Assembly (NCBI GenBank): GCA_028673005.1 | Contig: CM054112.1 | Coordinates: 25,409,624-25,473,623 of the forward strand | Source of the DNA: Tanypteryx hageni | Lineage: Eukaryota; Arthropoda; Insecta; Odonata; Petaluridae | DNA: 64,000 nt | Direction: 5' to 3' | The notes under the pieces: model-generated | What the model saw: the letters and a program-made list of their open reading frames with translations, nothing else | Told to the model about the DNA's origin: nothing | Databases searched by the model: none | Shown: one piece after another, positions 1 through 11,150 of the stretch | How the letters are laid out: each line of letters starts with the position of its first letter | Position numbering within the stretch: position 1 is the first letter of the stretch | Program-made: the position numbers and the translations under genes

Positions 1-480
1 CATCCCAATTCATCCCTCCCTCTTTCTTCCACTTCTCCCTTTCTCTCTCTGTCCTCTTAACATCCCTATTCACCCTCCCTCCCTCTCTTCCTCCCCATCT
101 CCTCTTGCCATTTCCTCCCCTTCCCTCTTCTCGCGCTCCCTCCCCTCTTCGTCCTTCCCCCTTCCTCTATATCCACCCCTTATCCCGTCCCAAGCAGTTG
201 ACATCCTCTCCATTTATAACGATCAGAGTGTCTACAGAGCATTAGTGCTTCGGGATCACAGACGGCCTGCACCTCTTTTCCCCTCCCTCCAACCTGACTT
301 CTCTCCCAGCCTCTCCCACTCTCTTCTTCTTCCACTCTATGCACTCTATTCTCTCTCTCATATTTTCTCTTCCACTATTTTTATCCGCCATTCCTCATAC
401 TATTCCTTTTCCATCTAACAACTTCTTTTTTCCTCCCTTTCTCCTCTTACTCTTCATTTTCCGTGTCCCATTGCTATTAT
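1..480. repeat. CT-rich low-complexity tract at window start
   Basis: The plus strand is almost purely C and T over most of 1-180 and again over 280-470, with irregular CCCT/TCTT units and no fixed period. The interruption at 185-280 is ordinary mixed sequence. No coding feature is supported here. Confidence 0.85.
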
Positions 481-1800
481 ATTCCTGTGTTGCATTGCTG
501 CCTCGACGAGGTATGTAATCTTTTTGACGTCTAATTCATGATTAGAATAAACATCACGTTATTTTGCTTCAAGTTCAATTTTACGACAAACACGCGGAGC
601 GTCAAAATCGTTCGACTCCATGCCGATATCCGAAAGTGTGTGTTTTGTCCGAGTCGAAAAATTTGTTTCTTTTAAAACATTAGGTCGAGTAATATCCGAA
701 CACAGGATTATTAATGAAGAAGTTAATGTAATTTTAATTCTTATGCCTGCGGAGCTGGCGTCCCATATATAAATACTACAGCTGGTACCGGGTCTCTAGG
801 ACCAGCTGCTTGTCAAATTTAATTTAATAATGCGATTCGATGAAAATTAATTGATAACTTTCGCACAGATTAGGGACATTTTACGAAATGTGGATAAGTC
901 TAATTCTAACCTGATATTTCTCGTTGAACAAACTCACGTTTGAAAAAATTATTACCTAAAGTACTTGGCAAAGTTTAAGTAGCAAAAAAATTGTAAAATA
1001 GCGAAATATATATTTTAACAATAAATATTAAGTATACTTGAATACTTTTATACTACTGTTGCTATATTATGTAAACGGCATTTTTGATTGTCCAAAGCTA
1101 TGATGTGAAAGCAGGATCTTATGTACCGAAAGTGACAAAAAAGTGCTCAGAAATTCTGTACATATATGCAACAACTGAGCTTAGGCTACTAGATTAAGCT
1201 GAAGTAGAATAGTAAGGGGAAAGGTATTGAGTAGCAATGCAAACGTTGACATTGAGTTTTCATCAAAGATAAGGCACAAAAATTGAGTCTCACAGACATG
1301 CGCCAGTTCCGTCGGATTAAATAATTGAAAATATTTCATCGAGGATTATTAAGCCCGTAATCATCTGGACTTTTCAAATAAATAGTTACCACTTGAATGA
1401 ATCTCAGGAACCAGTCGAATTCAATAACCCGATTGTTACTACGAACAGCAGTTAATTATTTGCCAATGCTGGTTCATATTTCTTCACGATAAAGAGTTCA
1501 GATCAATATCATGTTTCCGTTGATAGAAGTGATTTTATTACAAGGTCTCTCACGTAACAAAAATAGCTATATCGTTAATGCTTGATTTAACTTGACAATC
1601 TTAAAGAAACGAAGGGAGTTCAGGAGGAGAATTAGTCAGAAGGTCCATCCGGACCATCTTCCGCCGATCAAAAGCCGCGAGGAAGAATGAAACCCTTCCT
1701 CACGGCAAGGCTTTAATGGGTGTAAAAAATAGAGTTGTTTATGGTTTTAAAGCTTCCTTTGAGCAACCGCATAAACGCGGATTGATATTTTTTTGTTTTT
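481..1800. other. AT-rich unique sequence with two small hairpins
   Basis: No gene is seen. Two inverted repeats stand out. An 8-bp perfect stem (CAGCTGGT at 779-786, ACCAGCTG at 801-808) lies just after a TATA-like string at 766-773. A 12-bp stem with one mismatch (1674-1685 with 1695-1706) has a 9-nt loop. Either could be chance or an old element end. Confidence 0.5.
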
Positions 1801-3204
1801 GCGATTTCGGCGCCCATCTCCCACTCCTCCCTCCCTCCCATCTCTACCTCCATCCTCCTCCGTCTTTCTCTCTCTCTCTCTAGGATATTATGAGTAATCG
1901 CGACGATTATTTGGCGTTAATAAATGATGATGAGTGTATCCGAGAGTAGCTCCCGAGGGCACACCCTGCGGCCGAATTCGAAATGCGACCTCATGGTTCG
2001 GTAGCAGTTAACGCCAAAGCAGTTTTCGGCTACCGGAGCGGACGTGGCGGAGAAAAGAGAGTGAGAGAGCAAGAATGGATGGAAAAAACCGGACAATAGA
2101 AATATGTGCCATAATTACCGGATTTTTTTTGCATAAGTGAATTTGTAATAAGCATGTGTCGGATAATTTGTAATGGAAACAATTTTTTATCCCGTCTCTC
2201 GGTATGAGCGGGACGGCGTCATGTTTCCGCCCACGGTGGCCAAATGAATGACTCGAATGCCTGACCGTGAGGGTGACTGTTTATCACCGTGGGAATCCTT
2301 TTTTTAAGATTGTTAAAACAATGCGGGACGATTGTTTTTTTGTGGCATTGTAGGGGATTAACGATTCTTGGTCTCGATTTTATGCCGAACAATGGAGTTA
2401 AACGAAAATTTTTTGGATATCCTTATCTCCCACGGGTTCACCCATCGTGTTGCGAGGTTGAGGATCATATAAATAAATTCGAGCCATCCCCATTTACTAT
2501 ACAGAGAAAAACGCCTCATTTCACTATGAATAAATTCGCTGTTTTTTTGTCGACCGCTATCGTTTTCCTCGGTTAATGCCATTACACTGTCACTTAACAA
2601 GTAGAAGTGTTTTTTATATTCAAGGGTTTGCTTAATTATGTGGAATTCATTGTGACCCCGTCACGTCATTACAGGATAATTTTGAGTGACCACGGATGGC
2701 AAATAATGCTTGTAATTTGTTTCTTATTCTATTAACTGCCGTTAAATGTTATCGCTCATTAAACATTAAATAATTAATAGCGGATAGTGAATTTTAGTGG
2801 CTGGTTTATCCTAGTGTCTCCTCCGTATGTACACTGTAATTAAAAAGTTTCCGATTTCATTTTTTGTAGAATTTGAAATTTTCCAGTAACGCAGTTGGTG
2901 CACTGGAAAACATGTCTCTGACTATTTGATGTTGATGTTGTATTAAATCACAACCGTGCGCTATATCTAATTTGCGCTGTGCCAATATCTCGGCTAATTT
3001 TTTTGTCATAATCGTAAAGATGGTTCCAAAAGTGAAGGAATTGGATAGGATGAATGTTTCTTGAAAAGTGACATCCGTGAGGATGAGGCCTAGGTCTTTC
3101 AATACGATCCAGAGTTCAAATCCTTCTGTATAAAACTTCTGAATCACTTAAACCAGAAATACGCTACTGTAAAAATCGAAGGTGAAGACAATGTTGATAC
3201 ATTT

Positions 3205-3600
3205 TTTTATATAGACGGTATCGTTCATTCCGTCGTAAAGGTTCAAAGAGTGAGCCAGGCATTCTACTTGGAGGTTCTTCGACATCTGAGAAACGCTATT
3301 TGTAGGAAGAAGCCAAATCTTTGGGTGGATCGCTGGATTCATTACAACGCACCATCGCACAGTGCTTTCTCAGTAAGGGAATTTTTGACAAGATTTATAA
3401 TCGCTCAGCAAGATCATGCACCGTATTCATCCGATTTTGCCCCATGTGACTGCTTTTTGTTCCTTTGAAATCACGAATCTTGAATCATTGGAACATCACA
3501 ATACAGGGAATATAAAAATGTTTATAGTCGTGGCAACATCGTTGGGCGGAGTGTATGGTTCGGCAAGGAGACTATTGTGATGGAGAATATGTAATACCTT
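3205..3600 (+). pseudogene. mariner-type transposase relic
   Basis: This is a decayed fragment of a mariner (Tc1/mariner superfamily) transposase, the DDD/D nuclease that cuts and pastes the element at TA sites. The frame from 3205 reads through a central block with QAFYLEVLRHLRNAI, then NAPSHSAFSVREFLTRF and PYSSDFAPCDCFLF, which are the characteristic mid-to-C-terminal mariner motifs. The catalytic Asp normally before NAPSH is Tyr here (HYNAPSH); the last Asp (in APCD) is kept. A stop at 3466-3468 ends this frame. The C-terminal block resumes in another frame at 3531 (WQHRWAECMVRQGDYCDGE), so there is at least one frameshift. The N-terminal half is not recognisable upstream and no terminal inverted repeats were found. 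It cannot encode active transposase. Confidence 0.85.
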
Positions 3601-3659
3601 TTCATTTCGTGCTCGTGATTTTATGTATCATTAATTCGTAAACGTTTGAGTCACACCTC

Positions 3660-4270
3660 GCATGTCATCATCAGATCTTTAAGTTCAATCTTCAGTCTCG
3701 GAAGATCCTGAACTCAAGCCGACATAGGCCATAGGTAAATCATCTTCCCGCACACAAGCCATTTTTGTGGTAGGGTAAACGCTTCATGAAAATAAAGATT
3801 TCCTCCAAAGGGATGGCGGCCATAAGAAATAGTTGCAGTGGAATTGAACGATGAAAAAATAGATAAGAGTTGCGATTGTTAATTAGAAACATCTTTAGAT
3901 TATTTTTATGAAGATTACATTATTGCTAAAACAAATTTATTTTGCCGGCTTTAAGTGCTGTGGAAATGGCCACAATATTGCCTTCCTTTCAGCACCAGCT
4001 CAAACACTTGGAAAGTTCCGCCTGCCTTTTCTCATCGGCGTCTCAAATGCCAAAAAAATATTACCAACCGACGTTTCTTTATCCATATAACAATAAGCCT
4101 GGAATATAAAGAAATTTAAAACGCTGCACGAACAGACCACACCTCAAAAATACACACGATCATCAATTTATAAGATAAGAATAATTCCCTCGGACTTATT
4201 AAGGTCGCGGCAGTTTTTTATTTCTTAACACAATCGTAATTAGAATATCCCAACTACTCCCTTAAGTTTA
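3660..4270. other. AT-rich sequence without recognised feature
   Basis: Mixed AT-rich sequence after the mariner relic. A 60-codon open frame at 3908-4090 has no recognisable motif and is probably chance. Nothing else is seen. Confidence 0.5.
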
Positions 4271-4272
4271 AT

Positions 4273-4460
4273 TTAACGCTCTCCTTCACCAAAGGGCCGT
4301 AGTAGCCCCAAACGCTCTTTTCTTTCCACTCCTATCCTCACCTCCTCCTCCCTCCAAAAGATCCTCCAGACCCGTAATCCCCACCTCCAGTACCCTCTCC
4401 TTCCCTTTCTCCCCATTTCCCTCTCCTCTCTTCCAAACCCTTTCTCCACTTTTTGTCGCC
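4273..4460. repeat. polypyrimidine tract left of a GC-rich island
   Basis: CT-rich on the plus strand. Together with the GA-rich tract at 4683-4900 it brackets a GC-rich island. The long minus-strand open frame across 4273-5163 is an artefact of this composition (Pro/Ser/Thr/Leu runs). Confidence 0.8.
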
Positions 4461-4645
4461 TTCCGCCTTCATCTGCCAAATGCGAAAGCGGGGGCGCTCG
4501 GCCCTCGGGGGCCGCCCCGGGGCAGGAGGAGAGGGGGAGGGGGTGAGTCCCGGACGTAAAGGAGGAATGGGAGGAGGTATGGAGGCGGCGGCGGTGGAAG
4601 TTTTTTGCTTGCTTTCCCGTCCATCGAACGAAATACCCAGCAGAG

Positions 4646-4699
4646 TCGGCGGCGCATGAGCCGAGCACGGCGAAGACGGAGGAGGAAGCCATGGAGAGG
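4646..4699 (+). CDS. possible small internal exon (unidentified)
   Basis: A 54-nt segment translates in one frame as SAAHEPSTAKTEEEAMER. It follows an AG acceptor candidate (AG at 4644-4645, or the earlier CAGCAG, after a T-rich stretch ending in TACCCAG) and ends at a donor-like GTGAGG at 4700. The composition is GC-rich and codon-like, unlike the GA-rich repeat that follows. No protein family is recognised. The opposite strand also has a plausible reading (a Met start near 4693), so even the strand is uncertain. Treat it as an exon hypothesis. Confidence 0.2.
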
Positions 4700-4900
4700 G
4701 TGAGGTGGGAAGGGGGAGGGGGAGGGAGGGTAGGGGAATGGGGAGAGGGAGGGAGGGTAGGGGAATGGGGAGAGGGAGGGTAGGGGAATGGGGAGAGGGA
4801 GGGAGGGTAAGGGAAGGGAGAGGGAAAAGGGAGGATGGGAGGGCGTGTGCTCTTTTCCTCTCTATCTCTCTTTTGCAGAGTAGGGGGATGGAGGGGTTTT
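4683..4900. repeat. GA-rich tract with short tandem units
   Basis: The plus strand is GGGGA/GAGGG-rich. A roughly 23-32-bp unit (GGGGAATGGGGAGAGGGAGG with GGAGGGTA) is repeated about four times between 4720 and 4820. It is a purine tract and open frames across it are spurious. Confidence 0.85.
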
Positions 4901-5169
4901 GTAGTGGAAAAGGGGAGGCGTAGGTGGTTGCGAGGAGAAATGGGTCCGAAGTAGAATGGGGCGAATTCGGATAGGGAGAGAAATAAGGGTAGGGGATAGG
5001 TTTCGTGGGAGGAAGGGTGAACTTTTCCGAATCGAGGAAGAGGGGGAGTAGGAGAAGCGGTGGAAGGGCGCTCCGGAGGGAGGCGAGGGATAAGTTCGGA
5101 GGAATATGGGGGCGTGCCTCGATGTGGAAAAAGGTGAGGAGAAGTTGGCGGTTCAGCAGGCAAGTGGCC

Positions 5170-5950
5170 CCAAGGGGAGGTTCGTGTGTGTGTGAGTTCG
5201 CTTCTTACTTAGGAGGGTTATAGACAGAGGAAAAGAGGCCCGTGACTATAGAGGTGTTGCTGCGGTCGGAGGGTTAGAAACGAAAGATTTTCCTTTCGTT
5301 CCTTTTTAACTCTCAGTCATCCTGCGATGTCCGTATGAGGAATGCGTGAGGGAAATAACTGAGGGAAGAAAACTCAAAATTTTCATTGCATTACCGAAAG
5401 CATCGTTGGGGTAATGGAATTTTGTCAAGAAGTGTAATAGAGTCGGTAATTAAGGAATAGAGAGAAGTGGATGGACGATGAGGTTGCCATCATTCGACTG
5501 GTCCAACCAAAAGGATAACGAATCATGTAGCAATTGCTCAGAAAATGGGAAGATATTCGGCGGTGACTTTATTACCAGGCGGATGTAGGAGATTGGGGGA
5601 AACAAAGGAGATGAGAGGAAAAGTATTCATTTTATGAAAGTTGGATTGATTCGATCAGAGTTGTGTGTCATGGAACGCATTCAGTCATAGAGAGGAGATA
5701 CATTCTGCAAAATACAGGAGTAAACTTTCAAAAATAATCTGGGCAAAATTATAGAATACGCGATTCGATAACAGCACAATTGGCGGAAATGGCCAGGTGA
5801 TAGCATTAAGAGACTTAACCAAAATACTTATAAGAATCTGTAGCAGAACCTCAGTTTTACGGACTTAAAAACGTCACGCGACTCCGGAGTGGAGATTCGT
5901 CATTGCAGAGCCAGATTCACCAATGTCGGTCTCTTTTGAGTTCCGATAGG
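5170..5950. other. unique sequence between islands
   Basis: Mixed sequence with no motif, repeat or coding signal that I can support. Confidence 0.4.
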
Positions 5951-6189
5951 AGCACTTGAAGAAAAAGGGAGAGATTTTCGTCTGGAGGACAAGGAGAAAC
6001 GGAGGAGGAGGGGGCACGTCGGTAGGAGGGGAGGCGGAAAAGGAGTGGGAGGAGTGGACGAAATGGACCAGCCGCTCTCCCTCCCTCGCATCCAGCGTAA
6101 GCAGTCGCTTTGGTAACCGCGGTGGAGAGGCCTCCCTCTCTCTCTCTCTCCGTCTACCGCTCCCTCCGCGTGGTGGCGCTGATCGTCGC

Positions 6190-6303
6190 ACCAAGAGGTA
6201 CTGCAGCGAGGAAAGACTGCTGAACCTGAGGAAGGCGGAGAACTGCGTCGCGAGAACCGTCCACCTGCTCCGAGGTGAACGCGACGAGGAATTGGAAAAG
6301 GGG
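6190..6303 (+). CDS. possible exon in GC-rich island (unidentified)
   Basis: After a CT-rich tract (about 6125-6165) the sequence becomes balanced and GC-rich. One frame encodes a charged, helix-like peptide containing EERLLNLRKAENCVARTVH and then RDEELEKG. It ends at a strong donor-like sequence, GGG|GTGAGT, with the intron starting at 6304. Acceptor candidates are AG at about 6196 or CTGCAG at about 6209. An internal GAG|GTGAAC is an alternative donor. The frame stays open to 6660, but downstream of 6310 it is only CT-rich repeat. I do not recognise the protein. The evidence is codon-like composition plus a donor only. Confidence 0.25.
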
Positions 6304-6309
6304 GTGAGT

Positions 6310-6550
6310 CGATACGCCACGCCCCCCTTCTCACATTGCTATGCCTCCCCCCCTCCCATTCTGATGCACCCCCACCTTGATAACACCCTCCTCTCCCCCT
6401 CCTTGTCATATCTCTTCCCCTCCCCGCATCAAACGTCACCCCCCCCCCCTCCCTCTGATTCCTCCCTCCTCTCATATCGACCTCCCCACCGCCTTGCCCG
6501 CTCTTCCTCTCCCCATAACTCTTTTTATGGCCGCTTCTTCCCCTTTGACC
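6310..6550. repeat. polypyrimidine tract
   Basis: CCCTCC/CTCTTCC-rich plus strand with a run of ten C at about 6438-6447. Long open frames in both directions here reflect composition. Confidence 0.8.
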
Positions 6551-6659
6551 CTTTGGCGGACCGTCACGTGAGTGACCTATATCATCAAAAGAAAGATGCG
6601 AGCGATTTCAGTGCGTGTGTGTATGCGTTTCCTCCGTTTGTTATGTTTTGCCTCGCGTA

Positions 6660-7955
6660 ATGTAGCTAGACTTCCTTTTCGAAGATTTTTTTATTGAAAA
6701 GTTTCGTTTATTTTATTAAAAAGTTCCGTTTATTTTATTAATATTTTCGAACGTATCAAAACGCAAATATTTTTCGATTAAGTATGTGCTTCACGTATCG
6801 AAAAGACTGAAATTTAATTTGACAATTTTGAATGAAATAATTTTAAAAATTGGAAAGGACCAATATTGTTGTTTAAATAGTCTTAAAGATCATTTGATGT
6901 ATTTTTACCAATTTAGTATTCTAATTTCCATTCTTGATAAGCTTGCTGGTTAATTAAGCAACTTTTCCAATTCTTGTTTTACGACTCTTCCTTAATTACA
7001 TGCATAAACACTTCCTATAAATCCTCGACTGCAACTTACCTCTTCTAATTTTTACTCACTCCATTATGACTTCCTGATGATTTAAATTAATTTATTTCTA
7101 TTTTAATATAATATTTCTTATCTTATCCGAAGACAGAAACATTTCTGCCCGTTTTCATTTGCAATTTTATAGCCTAGTATTGCGTTTTAGTGCAGAGAGG
7201 AAAAAAAAATCCGAGTCGACGGCGGAACTGCTCGCGCATATCTTAGAGGTAGCATTGGCCGGCTTTTGTCAACATTAATGACCACTATATGGTTCTACAT
7301 AAAACGGAGTAAAATATTAGTGATAAAAGAAGGCAATATTTTCCTAATGCAATAGTTTGACTCACTAGGAGAAATTTGCTCGACACATAGCAATGCATTA
7401 AGAAAATGTACATGGAATGTTACCCAGCTGAAAAAAGAAATGTAAATATAAACAAATTTGCACAACTCGAGAAGTATCGTTATGTTTTTATAGCTAAACT
7501 GCTATTCTACTAATCATTCTCGATCGATTGACATTAAATTGGAACGAATTAGCTTTTTTGAGCTAAGCCAGTTTAATACGAACGTTCTGTAGAGATGTTT
7601 ACGAACTTGGCGCAGCCGATGATGTGATGCATAATGGTATACATAACTATGATGCAAAAAATGAGGAAGAGATGACGGTAGTTGTCCCTGAATTTAAATA
7701 GCAATAGCGCTTTATCGTTGAATTGGCTTAGGACTTTCATGTACGCTAGTATGGATCTTTAAAGAGGTAGAGGTAGAAATAACATAAATATTTTAAATTA
7801 CATTCGAATTAAAACCATAGAAGAGATGAATTTTACTAACCGTGGCGTATCATCGAAACTTTACATCATTAATGGTTTAGATACATTTTATCGCCAGCAA
7901 ATAAACATTAAAATTAAAAGCACGATATATATTCAGGTGGTGAAGATGAGAAATT
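6660..7955. other. AT-rich unique sequence
   Basis: No open frame, splice-flanked segment or repeat that I can support in this stretch. Confidence 0.4.
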
Positions 7956-7961
7956 TTCGGC

Positions 7962-8060
7962 ATTGATAGAGGAGTGATTAGGATGTGTTACTGGCTCTCA
8001 CCGTTTGGGGTGTAGGTTCGAATCCTTGCGAGGGCATGGTTGTTTGTGATCGTCTTTATC
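7962..8060 (+). repeat. tRNA-derived SINE fragment or tRNA-like relic
   Basis: A B-box-like GGTTCGAATCC lies at 8015-8025. An A-box-like GAGTGATTAGGATG precedes it at the usual distance, followed by GAGGGCATGGTTGTTTGTG. This is the layout of a pol III tRNA-derived SINE head and its junction. No complete cloverleaf or tail could be drawn. A (TGATGA) run at about 8188-8200 may mark the tail. Confidence 0.5.
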
Positions 8061-8617
8061 GTTATTACACTAATTTTAAAATGAGGCATTTATAATTTAA
8101 AAAAAAAATTAATTTACAAAGAATTCTGTCAATGAAATCATTAAACTTCCTAGTTTACTTTCTAAATCGTTAGAAATGAGGCTCCTGATGATGATGAGAG
8201 GTAGTTAATTTCATTTTGGTATAAAGGTAGTAATCGTGTGAAGAATTTCAATTTATAGTATAGCCCTTTATGATGTTCCTATGGACGTAGTTTTGAAATT
8301 TGGAAATATGTTCATATGTTATTTTAAGATAGGAATCTACTCTTACTGAAAAACCTTTATAATTTGTTATGTTTTGAGTGAAATTTGATAATTAACTTTA
8401 TGTTTGATTCAAGATTTACCTCAAAAATAAACTCAAATTCCATTCAGATGTAATGCAAGGGAAATTATCTTTCATAATTTATGCAGTAAATAATCTGAAA
8501 AACACCATATATGTATTATAAATAGGCGCTTCTTACATATCCTATATATTAGTTTGTAGTGCACTGCGTGTAGATCTGGAATAGAGGAGAATCTCGAACT
8601 TGGCTGGTATTATTTAA

Positions 8618-8831
8618 CCTTTTAACTGCTGTGAACGCATATAAGCGTTAAATGTTTTTGTGCCTTCAAAAAAACATCTTTAAAATGACTAACAAAGAAA
8701 AATATACCATTTTGTATGAAATAAAGTTACATGTATTGTTATAATTTAATATTGTTAAATATTGATTTTCTATTTTTTTAAACTCGGCATATTCTCAATT
8801 CTCCCATTTCATAAAATTAGCAGTTAAAGGG
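8618..8831. mobile_element. piggyBac-type MITE with TTAA duplications
   Basis: A 214-bp non-coding element is flanked on both sides by TTAA (8614-8617 and 8832-8835). Its ends are 13-bp inverted repeats, CCTTTTAACTGCT on the left and AGCAGTTAAAGGG on the right, matching at 12 of 13 positions. TTAA target sites and CCY-starting ends are the signature of the piggyBac superfamily. It has no transposase, so it would depend on an element elsewhere. A small internal hairpin (AACGC..GCGTT) lies near the left end. Confidence 0.75.
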
Positions 8832-8854
8832 TTAATTGCATAAAATAGATAATT

Positions 8855-8930
8855 AAAACGTATTTTGTATTTAAAATATTTATTAACTTCTTTAAATTAA
8901 ATTAAATTAATTTGAAAATAAAATACGTGA
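8855..8930. repeat. short inverted repeat with AAATT tandem
   Basis: ACGTATTTT near 8858 and AAAATACGT near 8922 form 9-bp inverted arms about 65 bp apart, with a run of AAATT units between them. It may be a micro-MITE or chance in AT-rich DNA. Confidence 0.3.
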
Positions 8931-9059
8931 TCCGCCAGATGGGGTTTTACCTCTTAAGGGGCGGAGTATTTAAAAATTATAATTTAAAAGATTATCTTCC
9001 ACCGCATTTGCTGCTAGATTAGATCTTTACTTTGGATATATAAATATCAATGTCTCGCC

Positions 9060-10313
9060 TGTTGTAAGGATTACAGAACTATTAGTTTAATTTCTCATAC
9101 AGCTAAAGTTCTAACCAGAATAATAACCAAAAGAATTGAATGTAAAATAGAAAAGGAGCTGCAAGATGCTCAGTTTGGTTTTAGAAGAGGAAGGGGGACT
9201 AGAGATGCTATAGGATGTATGAGGATGATGATAGAAAGAGCGCTAGAAGTCAATAAAAGTATGTATTTTTGTTTTGTAGATTGGGAGAAAGCTTTTGACC
9301 GAGTGAAATGGGATAAAATGCTGGGTATTTTAAACAAAATAGGAATTGATTGGAAAGATAAAAGACTGCTTAAAAACCTTTACTTTGATCAAAAGATTAG
9401 AATCAGGGTTGAAGGAGAAGAAACAGAAAGTACTTCAATAGGGAGGGGAGTGAGGCAGGGTTGTCCTATTTCACCAGCGATATTTAATATTTATGCAGAA
9501 ACAATAACAGAAGAAGCGTTGATGGAAGAGAAAGGATTTAAGATAGGAGGTGAAAGTATTACCACCATTAAATACGCAGATGATCAGGGCTTAATAGCAT
9601 AAGGCGAGAAAGAGCTTCAGAGGATGACAGACAGACTAGTGGAGGTTGGCCAACAATATGGAATGAAGATCAATGCAGAAAAAACGAAAGTCATGGTGGT
9701 TTCAAAGGAACATAAAGAATTAAATATAATGGTAAATGGCCAAAAATTGGAACAAGTGAGTAGTTTCAAATATCTTGGCAGTATTTTAGCGCAGGATGGA
9801 AGTAGTACACAGGACATCAGAAGTAGGATTGCAATGGCAAAAGCAGCATTTAACGAGAAGAAGGAGCATTTCACAAGCAAGAAAATAAATTTAGAAACAA
9901 GGAAGAAATTAGCAAAATGCTACATATGGAGCATAGCTCTTTATGGTGCAGAGACGTGGACGGTAAGGAGGAAGGAGGAAAAATATTTAGAAAGTTTTGA
10001 GATGTGGGTATGGAGGAGAATGATGAAAGTGAAATGGGCAGAGAGGAAGAGAAATGAAGAAGTATTAGAAATGGTGGGAGAAGAAAGGATGCTAATAAAA
10101 ACAATCAGGAAAAGAAAAGCAAATTGGATAGGGCACATATTGAGAAGACAGTGTTTACAAAGGACGATCTTAGAAGGAAAACTTAGTGGAAGAAGAGGAA
10201 GAGGGAGAAAAAGAATAGGAATATTAGATAATATAAAGCAGGGATATAATACTTATAGAGATATAAAAGAGGCTTCTAGGGAGAGAGAGAAATGGAGGCA
10301 GCGATTCAGTTAA
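9060..10313 (+). pseudogene. RTE reverse transcriptase fragment with one stop
   Basis: The copy encodes the reverse transcriptase and C-terminal region. It keeps the motif A FVDWEKAFD, the motif B RGVRQGCPISPAIFN and the motif C YADD, then the shared C-terminal WIGHILRR region. The frame is continuous from 9060 to the TAA at 10311-10313 except for one in-frame TAA at 9600-9602, where the full-length copy has a Glu codon just after YADDQGLIA; this is a single G-to-T change. By eye the two copies differ at roughly 5% of residues in the shared part. With no 5' end, endonuclease or promoter the copy is dead. Confidence 0.92.
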
Positions 10314-10346
10314 AACCTGTCTTCGGACAGAAGCATGATGATGATT
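9060..10346 (+). mobile_element. 5'-truncated RTE-type LINE copy
   Basis: This is a second copy of the RTE family whose full-length member lies at 38690-42023. Homology starts abruptly at 9060, within the codon for residue 572 of the full-length protein, so the endonuclease and linker are missing. That is typical of incomplete target-primed reverse transcription. The 3' end is complete: stop codon, short 3' UTR with a CTGTC-TTCG-GACAG hairpin (10317-10330), and a short ATG-repeat tail to about 10346. No target duplication was identified around it. Confidence 0.93.
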
Positions 10347-11100
10347 AACATGAAATCAAAATTCGACCCTTTTCCTTCCGAGAAAATCGCCCTTTTCTCC
10401 ATTCTATATCCTTCTCTCCTCACACCCAACTTCCCCTTTTCCCTCGTTCTTCCTCCTCTCCTCCATCCCTGATCTCTCTTGCTCCAGATAAGCTCCGAAA
10501 TTATCTCCGTCCCTTGTGCAACGCGTGGGCCATCAAAGTCGAGTAGGCTTCGAATGAAGTTCCGGGTTAAACAAAAACAAATCATTTCTTCTCGTCGTAA
10601 GATATGTCCATGTTCCTTAACTGAAAGGTCTCGAGAAACGATTAGAAGGAAATACAGCATGGTTTGTTGTTAAAGATAATAACAACGCATCATTTCGGTT
10701 AACGGAGGGATCCTTTAGGTTAAATAATCAGATTGGTGACATACTAATCCATAGGGATTGAATAAACACGAAGAGCCAACCTTCCTGAATACTTGAGTTA
10801 AAGTTTTGGATTTCTTTTATGGCGGCCTTGGTTGTAGACGGATATTTGATTAGGGAAATCGGTAGAGATATTATGGCGGCTTTACAAATAGCCATGTTAT
10901 TGAATACCATGGCGCAGAACTTTACGAACGAGCAATATTGAGAATACATATTTTTAGAATCAACGTCTTTATCATTTTTAAATAATTCAAAAGAATTAGG
11001 TAAAACTGTCAAGTTTTTCTGAAAAAACTTAGAATATTACACTAGCGAACAATAAAATTGTCGTGAGATGTAAAATTCTTAGAGTGAGCTAGCATATCAA
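10347..11100. other. unique sequence after truncated RTE
   Basis: A short CT-rich stretch (10365-10480) is followed by mixed sequence. A 7-bp inverted repeat (GTTGTTA..TAACAAC) lies near 10665-10687. No supported gene. Confidence 0.4.
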
Positions 11101-11110
11101 CAATTGTGTC

Positions 11111-11117
11111 TTTTTTA

Positions 11118-11148
<31 letters not shown>

Positions 11149-11150
11149 AC
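11111..11150. repeat. T-rich tandem repeat
   Basis: About three head-to-tail units of a TTTTTATTTTTAT-type 12-13-mer. Confidence 0.8.

Noticed and set aside
766..808. TATA-box promoter with downstream hairpin
   Set aside because: TATATAAA strings are expected by chance in AT-rich DNA and no transcript start or exon is visible downstream.
4273..5163. 296-codon minus-strand open frame
   Set aside because: It runs through CT/GA low-complexity DNA with Pro/Ser/Thr and then Arg/Glu/Gly runs; composition alone explains the absence of stops.
5956..6660. 234-codon plus-strand frame as a complete gene
   Set aside because: Only the 114 nt around 6190-6303 look codon-like; the rest is GA- or CT-rich repeat.
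7962..8037. functional tRNA gene
   Set aside because: Only the B box is good; the acceptor ends do not pair and the spacing is irregular.
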